22,778 nucleotides of DNA, from positions 1-22,778 of IMG/VR virus record IMGVR_UViG_3300042691_023949, one strand, 5' to 3'. Numbering within the stretch: position 1 is the first letter of the stretch; each line of letters starts with the position of its first letter. Positions 1 to 6,368 of the stretch are shown in pieces. The position numbers and the translations under genes are program-made. This DNA is from a virus. The notes under the pieces are model-generated. The model saw only the letters and a program-made list of their open reading frames with translations. It was not told the origin of the DNA and ran no database searches.

Positions 1-2
1 TT

Positions 3-575
3 GATCTTAAATGTTGGGGTAAGTGGGCTGAAGAGAATAAGCTAGATGGTCGTTGTATTAACTTCTTATTAATGCATCCAGAATTAGTTACTAAAGAAAT
101 TAACAGTAGAAGTGTTAGTATGTTCTTTAACAGTATCAGTTCAATTAAAACATTTGAAGACCAGTTACCACTAATTCAAATGATTGGAGAGGGTTCAGTT
201 GGTAGTGAGTTTAGTACTTTGTTTACTATGTTCATTAACAATAAATTGGATAAGATGATTTCACCAGAAAATATCATGTCACAAGATGAACAATATGTAA
301 TGAACACACTTAAGAGTCTAGTAGGTAAAGACAAAGCATACCGTGCAGATATCGCCTCAACATTAGGTACAAGGGTTGCTAACTATTTAGAGTTCTACGC
401 TAAAGAAAATACAGTTGAAAAACCATTAATTGAATGTATTGGTAAAATTATCACTGAGAAAATATTTGCCACTGACGTTTGTTATAATATGATTAAGTCA
501 ATCTATAATAGTAATCCAGGCAAATTTAAATTAATGATGTTAAATAAAGAATTGGTTAAATATATTACTAAATAG
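3..575 (+). CDS. MoxR-type AAA+ ATPase, C-terminal part (partial, 5' end outside window)
   Basis: The reading frame is open from base 3, well upstream of the first ATG at 72, so this is the 3' portion of a longer gene and not one starting at 72. About 190 residues are visible. The segment W-A-E-E-N-K-L-D-G-R-C-I-N-F-L-L-M-H-P-E, then N-S-R-S-V-S-M-F-F-N-S-I, and then G-S-V-G-S-E-F resemble from memory the lid and C-terminal helical region of phage MoxR-like AAA+ ATPases. There the helix after the 'FL.LHPE' stretch is followed by an Arg-containing segment and a (G/S)xVGxE motif. The Walker A and B motifs would lie upstream of the window. Such ATPases usually act as chaperone-like remodelling enzymes; no target can be named here. 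It is followed by a hairpin terminator. The end is certain, the family assignment moderate. Confidence 0.55.
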   Translation, partial: DLKCWGKWAEENKLDGRCINFLLMHPELVTKEINSRSVSMFFNSISSIKTFEDQLPLIQMIGEGSVGSEFSTLFTMFINNKLDKMISPENIMSQDEQYVMNTLKSLVGKDKAYRADIASTLGTRVANYLEFYAKENTVEKPLIECIGKIITEKIFATDVCYNMIKSIYNSNPGKFKLMMLNKELVKYITK

Positions 576-595
576 TTGTTGATGCTTAGTAGCTT

Positions 596-621
596 GAGGG
601 GTGAGCTACGGCTCGCCTCTC
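596..621 (+). terminator. Hairpin terminator with UACG tetraloop
   Basis: The stem GAGGGGTGAGC (596-606) pairs with GCTCGCCTCTC (611-621) through 11 base pairs, two of them G-U, closing on loop TACG. C(UACG)G is one of the extra-stable UNCG-type tetraloops. An AT-rich tract (TTATATATTTATATAT) follows directly. This is by far the most GC-rich palindrome in an AT-rich window and lies 21 nt after a stop codon, so it probably ends transcription of the ATPase gene. The following tract is not pure T, so it could instead be an mRNA-stabilising 3' end. Confidence 0.75.
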
Positions 622-625
622 TTAT

Positions 626-634
626 ATATTTATA
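626..634 (+). promoter_or_regulatory. ATATTTATA motif, putative late-promoter-like element
   Basis: First of seven + strand copies of the 9-mer, placed right after the terminator hairpin and 79 nt before the glutaredoxin start. A 23-codon ORF begins 1 nt after it. It would be the natural promoter for the 714-3004 cluster if the motif is a promoter. It also overlaps the AT tract that follows the hairpin, so part of the match may reflect terminator composition. Confidence 0.4.
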
Positions 635-635
635 T

Positions 636-707
636 ATGACTAATAGAAATAAGTTTGGAAGCCCAAATATTTTTCCATATTTTTTATATACACTAATAAA
701 TAATTAG
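636..707 (+). CDS. Possible 23-aa leader peptide (doubtful)
   Basis: An ATG at 636 opens 23 codons ending in TAG at 705-707, seven bases before the glutaredoxin start. The peptide begins MTNRNKFGSPNIFPYF and is hydrophobic and aromatic in its second half. It fills most of the otherwise empty gap between the terminator and the next gene, which is the only reason to record it. No family is recognised, there is no ribosome binding site, and a chance ORF of this size is likely in this composition. Confidence 0.15.
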   Translation: MTNRNKFGSPNIFPYFLYTLINN

Positions 708-713
708 TTACTT

Positions 714-1022
714 ATGAGTAATGAGAATGAGAAAGTAGGAGTAAGGTTATTGACGTTGGGTGACTGTGATTATTGCACTTGGTTGAAAAGTGAATTAGAC
801 GGTTGCGGAATAGCCTATACTAATATTGATGCTGATCAATTTTCTGATTTCGCTGATCAGATTGAGGATAAATTTAAAACAGAAGTATATCCAATTGTAT
901 TCATAGACCTTGGAGATAAAGTAATCACTATTGTCCCAGAAACAAAGTTGGATACATCAGTTACTTTACGTACATTCAACACTATACCCGAACTAGTAAA
1001 TATTATAAAAGAATATATATGA
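714..1022 (+). CDS. Glutaredoxin
   Basis: A 102-aa protein with the thioredoxin-fold redox motif C18-D-Y-C21 at the end of the first beta strand and the start of helix 1 (G-D-C-D-Y-C-T-W-L-K). Further on is E-V-Y-P-I-V-F-I-D, where the proline is in the position of the conserved cis-Pro of the fold. Phage glutaredoxins and thioredoxins typically supply electrons to ribonucleotide reductase in the cytoplasm; no reductase gene is visible here, so the partner is inferred. It heads a five-gene cluster running to the sigma factor. Its TGA overlaps the ATG of the next small gene (ATGA). The leader before the ATG (TTAGTTACTT) has no Shine-Dalgarno sequence. Confidence 0.85.
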   Translation: MSNENEKVGVRLLTLGDCDYCTWLKSELDGCGIAYTNIDADQFSDFADQIEDKFKTEVYPIVFIDLGDKVITIVPETKLDTSVTLRTFNTIPELVNIIKEYI

Positions 1023-1198
1023 GATATAAACAACCAGTTGAACACAAATTAAATCAACTTGAAAACATGTTAAATGGTTTTGGAGCTAGATTTTCCGATC
1101 CTACATTTAATATCAACATTGCTAAGGAAATGCTTAGCGCTCTAAAAGATAAAGTGGAAGAAATTCGTACTTTAATTAACGCCGAAGAACAAAATTAA
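1019..1198 (+). CDS. Small hypothetical protein, 59 aa
   Basis: A short gene fitted exactly between glutaredoxin and the HD-domain gene. Its ATG overlaps the glutaredoxin stop by 4 nt (ATGA) and its TAA ends 6 nt before the next ATG, which is strong positional support for a real translated gene. The product starts MRYKQPVEHKLNQLENMLNG and ends in a charged helical stretch (KEMLSALKDKVEEIRTLINAEEQN). It has two predicted amphipathic helices around a short loop with F-S-D-P-T-F, no cysteines and no membrane segment. It could form a small helical-bundle or coiled-coil partner of a neighbouring protein. I do not recognise a family, so function is unknown. Confidence 0.7.
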   Translation: MRYKQPVEHKLNQLENMLNGFGARFSDPTFNINIAKEMLSALKDKVEEIRTLINAEEQN

Positions 1199-1204
1199 AC
1201 AGTT

Positions 1205-1984
1205 ATGTTAACTCCAGAACAAATTAAATCTAATTGGGATAAGTTCCTAAACACTATTGACACTCATATCTCAGGTGAACGAGGTGATAAACTTAAACAA
1301 TTCTACCTTAAACATGAAGAACGTTTTGTCATGATGCCTGCTTCTCACAAGTCACAATACCACAACTGTTTTCCAGGTGGTTATATTGATCATGTGAATC
1401 GTGTAGTTGAAGCCGCTCTTAAAATAGATGAGGTATGGCGTTCATTTGGTATGGTAGATACTTATACAACCGAAGAACTAATATTCTCAGCTATCAATCA
1501 TGACTTAGGTAAATTTGGAGATGAACAAAACGCTTCATATATTGAACAAACAGACCAATGGAGACGAGATAAGTTGAATGAAACTTATATGTTTAATGAT
1601 AGACTAGAATACATGACTGTACCTGATCGTGGTTTATACTTACTAATGAGTAATGGTATTGAGTACACTAAAAATGAATTCTTAGCTATCAGAACTCATG
1701 ATGGTTTATATGAGGAAGCAAATAAAGCTTACTTAATGGGTTTCACACCAGAAACTAAACCTCGCACTTCTATTATGTTTGTAATTCATCAAGCAGATTT
1801 AATGGCTGCTAGGATTGAATTTGAAAAAGAGTGGTTACCTAAGTTGTTAGGTCCAAAGCAAGAACAATCTAAAGAATCTAAAACAAACAATTTTAAATTA
1901 AATAAAAATAATTCGGCTGTAAAGCAGAAGGCGCTTAAAACAATGATTAATCCTGCTTTAGCCGACATAATGAAAAATATATGA
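1205..1984 (+). CDS. HD-domain metal-dependent phosphohydrolase
   Basis: A 259-aa protein with the ordered metal ligands of the HD superfamily: H53 and H63 (H-N-C-F-P-G-G-Y-I-D-H-V-N-R), the H99-D100 doublet in A-I-N-H-D-L-G-K-F-G, H165 in I-R-T-H-D-G-L-Y, and D198 in V-I-H-Q-A-D-L-M-A-A-R. HD enzymes hydrolyse phosphomono- or diesters, commonly of nucleotides. The exact substrate cannot be read from sequence, but a role in nucleotide metabolism next to glutaredoxin is plausible. After about residue 215 the protein becomes Lys/Asn/Ser-rich and probably disordered before a short C-terminal helix. Its stop overlaps the next start by 4 nt (ATGA), so the two are probably translationally coupled. 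Confidence 0.85.
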   Translation: MLTPEQIKSNWDKFLNTIDTHISGERGDKLKQFYLKHEERFVMMPASHKSQYHNCFPGGYIDHVNRVVEAALKIDEVWRSFGMVDTYTTEELIFSAINHDLGKFGDEQNASYIEQTDQWRRDKLNETYMFNDRLEYMTVPDRGLYLLMSNGIEYTKNEFLAIRTHDGLYEEANKAYLMGFTPETKPRTSIMFVIHQADLMAARIEFEKEWLPKLLGPKQEQSKESKTNNFKLNKNNSAVKQKALKTMINPALADIMKNI

Positions 1985-2253
1985 TATTAGGAATTATTTC
2001 AATCGGATTATGGGTAGCTACTATTGTTGGTTACATTATTTGGAATCTAAATACCAAAGTAGTTAAACTAGAGCAAATAGCTGCTAAACAAAAGATCATT
2101 ATTGACAGTGTAACTGCCATTGTTGAGGAATCAAATAAACAACTTAACCAAGTTGAATTAACTGAAGCATTTAAATCAGATGATCAAATTGGTTTCTTCT
2201 TTCGTAATTTACAAAATATTCAAGATTCATTAAACCACTATTTAAGAAGCTAA
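1981..2253 (+). CDS. Small single-pass membrane protein
   Basis: A 90-aa protein with one clear N-terminal hydrophobic segment, about residues 2-22 (ILGIISIGLWVATIVGYIIW). It is followed by a Lys-rich flank and a soluble helical region (KVVKLEQIAAKQKIIIDSV) likely to form a coiled coil. The charge pattern suggests the N-terminus out and the C-terminal part in the cytoplasm. It overlaps the HD gene by 4 nt and ends 1 nt before the sigma-factor ATG, so it is part of the same operon. A holin or spanin-like role is possible for any small phage membrane protein, but nothing specific supports it. No family is recognised. Confidence 0.7.
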   Translation: MILGIISIGLWVATIVGYIIWNLNTKVVKLEQIAAKQKIIIDSVTAIVEESNKQLNQVELTEAFKSDDQIGFFFRNLQNIQDSLNHYLRS

Positions 2254-2254
2254 G

Positions 2255-3004
2255 ATGAGTGAAGAGGTATTACTAACGAAGAAGGGGACTGTCCGTAAAC
2301 GAAAACCAAAACAATCAATTAACTATTTTACTCAGGAAACTGAGAATGCTATCATTGAGTATTTGAAATTAAGAAGTCCCAAAAAACGAAATAAACTTTT
2401 TAACGAAAAAATCAATTATGCCTTTCATAAACTGGCTGAGAATATCATTCACACTTTTAAGTTTTACTACACAGAGGTTGATACAATCCCTGAACTTCAA
2501 CATGAGGTTGTTGCCTTTCTTCTCGAGAAGCTACACCTATATGATCAAAGTAAAGGAAAAGCTTATTCTTACTTTGGTACTATTGCTAAACGCTATCTTA
2601 TTTTATATAATAATACAAATTATAAGAAGCTAAAAGATAAAGCACCTGTTGAAGCTGTTGATGAAGATAAATCAATATTAATTGACTTAGTGAATGTTAG
2701 TGAGGCTAGCCATGATATTCAACCTGTTTCATTTTTAAAACAGTTTACTAAGTATGTAGATCATAATATGTTCATATTGTTTCCTAAACAACGTGATGCT
2801 CAAATTGCTGATGGTATAATGGAACTATTTAGAAAAAGTGAAAACTTAGATATATTTAATAAGAAAGCCTTATACATCTATATTAAGGAAATGACAGACG
2901 CATCTACTCCACAGATTACTAAAATTATTAAGCGTCTAAAGATCATATATGTTCGTAAGTATAATGAGTTTTACGAACATGGTCGTATCACTATGGCGTT
3001 ATAA
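2255..3004 (+). CDS. Late-transcription sigma factor, T4 gp55-like
   Basis: A 249-aa protein. After a basic N-terminus (KKGTVRKRKPK) comes a region resembling sigma region 2. F-N-E-K-I-N-Y-A-F-H-K-L-A-E-N-I-I-H-T-F, the E-V-V-A-F-L-L-E-K-L stretch and Y-D-Q-S-K-G-K-A-Y-S-Y-F-G-T-I-A-K-R-Y match what I recall of gp55-type sigma factors in T4-like phages, including the aromatic/basic 'KAYSYFGTIAKRYL' segment expected to contact the -10 DNA. The C-terminal half has helices including P-Q-I-T-K-I-I-K-R-L-K, which could be a helix-turn-helix-like or RNA-polymerase-binding end. T4 gp55 (185 aa) directs host RNA polymerase to late promoters with the sliding clamp. It sits directly before the structural genes and close to the repeated ATATTTATA motifs. 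Final gene of the 714-3004 cluster. Confidence 0.7.
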   Translation: MSEEVLLTKKGTVRKRKPKQSINYFTQETENAIIEYLKLRSPKKRNKLFNEKINYAFHKLAENIIHTFKFYYTEVDTIPELQHEVVAFLLEKLHLYDQSKGKAYSYFGTIAKRYLILYNNTNYKKLKDKAPVEAVDEDKSILIDLVNVSEASHDIQPVSFLKQFTKYVDHNMFILFPKQRDAQIADGIMELFRKSENLDIFNKKALYIYIKEMTDASTPQITKIIKRLKIIYVRKYNEFYEHGRITMAL

Positions 3005-3019
3005 CTCTTTCCGTCTTCC

Positions 3020-3028
3020 ATATTTATA
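3020..3028 (+). promoter_or_regulatory. ATATTTATA motif, putative late-promoter-like element
   Basis: The copy reads ATATTTATATAAAACA, sharing this 16-mer with the copies before 17422 and 22221. It lies in the 35-nt gap after the sigma-factor gene, 11 nt from its last base to the ATG at 3040, and would start the structural-gene transcription unit. Confidence 0.55.
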
Positions 3029-3039
3029 TAAAACATAAT

Positions 3040-3399
3040 ATGGATTTTAATCAAGTTATATTTAAGGATAAAACTTTTTCAAGCCTTCTTGAAGATATAT
3101 ACAAGAACGCAAACCGTAAAGAAAAAGAAATCAAATCATTAATCGACCAGCTCAAACCAATGATTCAAGAGCCAGGTGATGCAATGATGCTTGTTCCATT
3201 GCTTAAAGAGTATATGGAAATAGCTGTTAAGAATGATGAGGCCCTAATTAAAATGGCTGGTATTGTTCAACGAGCTATGTCTGGTGGACCAAGTGATGGT
3301 GGTGATGGTGGTATATTAAGCGAGCGTGATAAAGAATTATTATTCCAAGAAATTAGTGGTATTAAACTTGATGAGCCTAAGCAATTAAGTAATGGGTAG
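3040..3399 (+). CDS. Conserved-looking hypothetical protein, probable tail/baseplate-associated
   Basis: A 119-aa, mostly helical protein. The first 85 residues form charged amphipathic helices (KNANRKEKEIKSLIDQLKP; LVPLLKEYMEIAVKNDEALI). A Gly/Ser-rich linker, G-G-P-S-D-G-G-D-G-G, follows near residue 92, and then a short C-terminal helical tail. There are no cysteines, no signal peptide and no membrane segment. It is the first gene after an ATATTTATA motif and overlaps the next ORF by 8 nt, so it belongs to the baseplate/spike operon. The helical repeat resembles small proteins I associate with this position in T4-like phages of non-enteric hosts, but I cannot name a function. Confidence 0.65.
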   Translation: MDFNQVIFKDKTFSSLLEDIYKNANRKEKEIKSLIDQLKPMIQEPGDAMMLVPLLKEYMEIAVKNDEALIKMAGIVQRAMSGGPSDGGDGGILSERDKELLFQEISGIKLDEPKQLSNG

Positions 3400-3907
3400 A
3401 GAAAATACTATAGTAACAGGTGCAGCTATACCTAAACGCTCAATGTCTTCAGCTGTAGCTAGACCATCTAGAAGACAAACAGACGATAAAAAGTTTGTTA
3501 GAGTCATAGCTGTTGATTCTAATAGTAGAATAATTTGGTATGAACAAACCATTAATAATTTTGCTCCAACAGGTGCTCCTGTTGATATGAATGTTACTGG
3601 AAGTAAATTAAGTATTGAAGAATTGAATAATCAATATCCTAAAGCACTACCAGAAGATGCTTCTCAAACTAGGTTACCTATTATAAATGAGTGGGTTGAG
3701 TTAAAATCAGTTCCTGATTATACATCAGGTATTAGAAATGGACAATATAACAGAGTGACTGTTTATAGAACATCACCCATCACCGCTCAATTTAATACTA
3801 ATGATAATAGAGTACCACAAGCTGAAGCTTATAAACAAGCAAATCCAGATGATATAAATCAAAATTTAAATAGAAGAAACTATATCAATAATAATATAGG
3901 TATATAA
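3392..3907 (+). CDS. Probable baseplate spike OB-fold protein (gp5 N-terminal-domain-like)
   Basis: A 171-aa protein. After a disordered basic N-terminus (residues 1-32) comes a beta-rich stretch (FVRVIAVDSNSRIIWYEQ). Then L-P-I-I-N-E-W-V-E-L (95-104) and V-Y-R-T-S-P-I-T-A-Q-F-N (124-135). The pattern 'planned loop - (Y/L)PxxNExVxL - Y..(P/S)P(I/V)..(W/F)N' is what I recall of OB-fold baseplate/spike proteins (gp5 or VgrG N-terminal domain) in Bacteroidetes phages. The C-terminus is Asn/Gln-rich and likely flexible. It overlaps the previous gene by 8 nt and is followed 2 nt later by the lysozyme-like ORF and then the needle-like ORF, which fits a gp5 split into separate proteins. The OB assignment rests on pattern memory plus context. 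Confidence 0.45.
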   Translation: MGRENTIVTGAAIPKRSMSSAVARPSRRQTDDKKFVRVIAVDSNSRIIWYEQTINNFAPTGAPVDMNVTGSKLSIEELNNQYPKALPEDASQTRLPIINEWVELKSVPDYTSGIRNGQYNRVTVYRTSPITAQFNTNDNRVPQAEAYKQANPDDINQNLNRRNYINNNIGI

Positions 3908-3909
3908 AC

Positions 3910-5925
3910 ATGGCTGAAGAAAATAAATCAATACAAACCCCTCAATATTATCCTACAGTAAACCCAGGATATAAAATGTCTGTTGGAGCCAATGGGCAAG
4001 GCACTGTTTTTGATACTAATGGAAATATATTCCATTTTACTTCACCAGATGAAGCTTTACAAAGTGCTCTACAAGAAGCTAATTATCAAGGTAATGTTGA
4101 ATTAACTGCTGATAATAGAACAATGATAGCAGCTGGTAAAGACTTATTATCAACTCCTTTCTTTAAACTAAATGTTTTAGGCTCAATTAATTATGAAACT
4201 AGTGATGAAGAATTAGAAAGTAATAATTTTATAAATATTCCTCCTACCCCTGACCCTGAAGTGACTTATCAAAAAACAGGTGATGTTTGGGAGTTTAAGT
4301 TTCTTGAACAAAACCGAGGTATATCAGGATTTAATTTAACAGGTCAGTCAGCGACAGGACAAGATGCTATACATCAATTATCAAATATAGCTGCTAATGT
4401 TGTTGGACAAGATTTAAAACAACTATATAATAGTAGTAAGTTTTATAAAGTTGATATGACTGGTATTAAAATGGATTATGGAAAAGATACTAATAATAAA
4501 ACATATTACATCATAACTATACCTTTAATATCTGTAAAAGATGATAAGTCCGCTTATGTTAATTTTGAACATAAAGGCTCTTGGAGTACTAATAAAAGAG
4601 ATAATAAAACAGCTAGACAAAACGCCTTAACTAATATATATGGTGATACTCCTTTTGATAAATCATTAACTAATAGTGGACCTTTAGATACATGGAATTT
4701 TCCAGTCACAGATGTTAATTCAACTGGTACTAATAAAGGATGGCCATTTTTTAATACTATAAAGCAAAATTTTCCAACATATGAGTTTGTAGAAACAACA
4801 ACAGGACTTGATAATAACATATATGAAATTTGGTTTCAATGGTTTGATCCATCAACAATTGGGAAATTAAGTATTCCTCCACCATCTACTCCAACACCCA
4901 CATCAGAAGAAACAGATGAACTTGATGTAGAAGGACAAATATTTGAATCACTTCCATTTAATGAAAATGAAGATCCTATTAGAAAAAATCTTGGTAAAAC
5001 ATATGAGATTGAAGAACCACCATTAACACAACAAGAAGTTGAAGATATAACATTCAACATCAGAGAAATTCAAGCTAAAGTTAATAATGGTTCTTATTCA
5101 ACTATTAGTAAGGCTGTATTAGGTGAGGCTGGAAAAACTCCTGATGGTAAATTATATCTAGAATGGATTGCTTACCAGATGAAACATGAAGGTGCTGGTG
5201 GTGTTTCTGATCCAAATGATAGTGGAGGATTAACAACATGGGGAGTAACAATAGGACATTGGAAAAAATATGCTCCTATAGTTTATCCAGGAAAATATCA
5301 AGGAACAGCAGAAGAATTAAAATCATTAAATACAGAAAAAGCTAGAGATGAGGTGATGATTCCTTATATTAAGGTAACTGATTGGGATTCATTAGGTAAT
5401 AATACATCTACTGCTCCTGATTTATATAAGGTGATGGTTTATAAGTGGAAATTTGGAGGAACTCCAAAATCATCATGGGTTGGAAAATCAGCCGCTGATA
5501 ATTTTTATAAAGATACAGGTGGAGATCCAGTTACAGCTTTTTGGGAATTTTGGGCTTGGAGAAGAAGATGTAGGAATGTAAAATTAAATAAATTAAATTA
5601 TTTATCTTTTGGTATAGGATGGCACCGAGCTATAGGTGTTTGTTGGTTAGTAAAAGATCCTAGAAAAAAAATTAATGGGGTAGCTAATCCTAATTTTGGT
5701 AAACCATTACCAAAACCAACATGTTTTAAAATTGTTGGTACATCAAGAAGTAATAGTTCTCTTTATAATTGGGCTTTAAGTAAAGGATTTTTTCAACCAT
5801 TTCATGAATATGAACTTAATGACTCTGATAAAAAGAATTTTATAAGTAATAATACAGAATTTGTTGATTTCTCAGCAGGTAATGTTAGTGTGAATGGTAT
5901 ATCTTATAACTTTAGAACAGATTAA
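3910..5925 (+). CDS. Large baseplate/spike protein with a GH108-like lysozyme domain
   Basis: A 671-aa protein. Residues 1-370 are beta-rich and unrecognised, followed by a Pro/Thr/Glu-rich linker (about 320-370). From about residue 415 there is a muralytic signature: M-K-H-E427-G-A-G-G-V-S-D-P-N-D-S-G-G-L-T-T-W-G-V-T. This resembles the catalytic region of glycoside hydrolase family 108 muramidases (E-GG-x-n-DP-DPGG-T-x-GIT), with E427 as candidate general acid. The 'EGAGG' spacing carries two extra residues relative to the usual EGG. The region after it is Trp- and basic-rich (F-W-A-W-R-R-R-C-R) and lacks a recognisable peptidoglycan-binding repeat. In T4, gp5 carries a lysozyme inside the spike that perforates peptidoglycan during injection. 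The position between an OB-like protein and a needle-like protein suggests the same job. Confidence 0.6.
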   Translation: MAEENKSIQTPQYYPTVNPGYKMSVGANGQGTVFDTNGNIFHFTSPDEALQSALQEANYQGNVELTADNRTMIAAGKDLLSTPFFKLNVLGSINYETSDEELESNNFINIPPTPDPEVTYQKTGDVWEFKFLEQNRGISGFNLTGQSATGQDAIHQLSNIAANVVGQDLKQLYNSSKFYKVDMTGIKMDYGKDTNNKTYYIITIPLISVKDDKSAYVNFEHKGSWSTNKRDNKTARQNALTNIYGDTPFDKSLTNSGPLDTWNFPVTDVNSTGTNKGWPFFNTIKQNFPTYEFVETTTGLDNNIYEIWFQWFDPSTIGKLSIPPPSTPTPTSEETDELDVEGQIFESLPFNENEDPIRKNLGKTYEIEEPPLTQQEVEDITFNIREIQAKVNNGSYSTISKAVLGEAGKTPDGKLYLEWIAYQMKHEGAGGVSDPNDSGGLTTWGVTIGHWKKYAPIVYPGKYQGTAEELKSLNTEKARDEVMIPYIKVTDWDSLGNNTSTAPDLYKVMVYKWKFGGTPKSSWVGKSAADNFYKDTGGDPVTAFWEFWAWRRRCRNVKLNKLNYLSFGIGWHRAIGVCWLVKDPRKKINGVANPNFGKPLPKPTCFKIVGTSRSNSSLYNWALSKGFFQPFHEYELNDSDKKNFISNNTEFVDFSAGNVSVNGISYNFRTD

Positions 5926-5927
5926 TT

Positions 5928-6368
5928 ATGGCAGATCCAATAAGAGAATATACAGGTGAACAAATAATATTAGCATCAAATCAATTATTTTTTAATGCTA
6001 GAAAGGACAATGTTGAGTTATTGTCTGGAAAGACTATTCACTTAGCTGCTAATAAAACAATTCAACTTGATGTTGGATTAAAAGGTAGTACAGATAAAAG
6101 TAATAAATTTGTTGTTAACGCTCCTAATATTCAACTTGGATTAACAATAAAAGGTAGAACATTAGAACCAATAGTTAAAGGAGATAAATTAGAAGAAATA
6201 TTAATAGAATTAATAGATATTTTAAGCACATATAGTGATATAGTATCTGCCTCTGTTCCTCCATTTTCAGGACCATTAGCGGCAGCAGCTTCAGCATTAA
6301 AATTAGAATTAAATAATTTAAAAATAGATTTTCCTGAAATGAAATCTGACACATCATATACTATATAA
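5928..6368 (+). CDS. Central-spike needle protein (gp5 C-terminal beta-helix-like)
   Basis: A 146-aa protein. Residues 13-48 show short alternating beta repeats with small loops (I-I-L-A-S-N-Q-L-F-F-N-A; N-V-E-L-L-S-G-K-T-I-H-L-A-A; N-K-T-I-Q-L-D). F-V-V-N-A-P-N-I-Q-L-G (61-71) and E-P-I-V-K-G-D-K-L (80-88) follow. This order, 'sdriifNAk.d.ilLss.ksI.l.a..si.ld...fvv.AP.I.LG...~EP.v.G..l', is the typical triple-stranded beta-helix tail of phage spike/VgrG proteins. The C-terminal half is a helical trimer-like segment and a short P-P-F-S-G-P-L loop seen in many spike tips. It starts 2 nt after the lysozyme ORF and its stop overlaps the next ATG by 1 nt (TAATG). Confidence 0.7.
   Translation: MADPIREYTGEQIILASNQLFFNARKDNVELLSGKTIHLAANKTIQLDVGLKGSTDKSNKFVVNAPNIQLGLTIKGRTLEPIVKGDKLEEILIELIDILSTYSDIVSASVPPFSGPLAAAASALKLELNNLKIDFPEMKSDTSYTI

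Noticed and set aside
4230-4238. Reverse-strand ATATTTATA (TATAAATAT on +)
   Set aside because: Inside a coding region with no minus-strand gene downstream of it; taken as chance. It shows that the 9-mer can occur by chance at least once.
6131-6352. Antisense ORFs over the needle gene
   Set aside because: They mirror the coding frame of a recognisable beta-helix protein and have no start context or family match.
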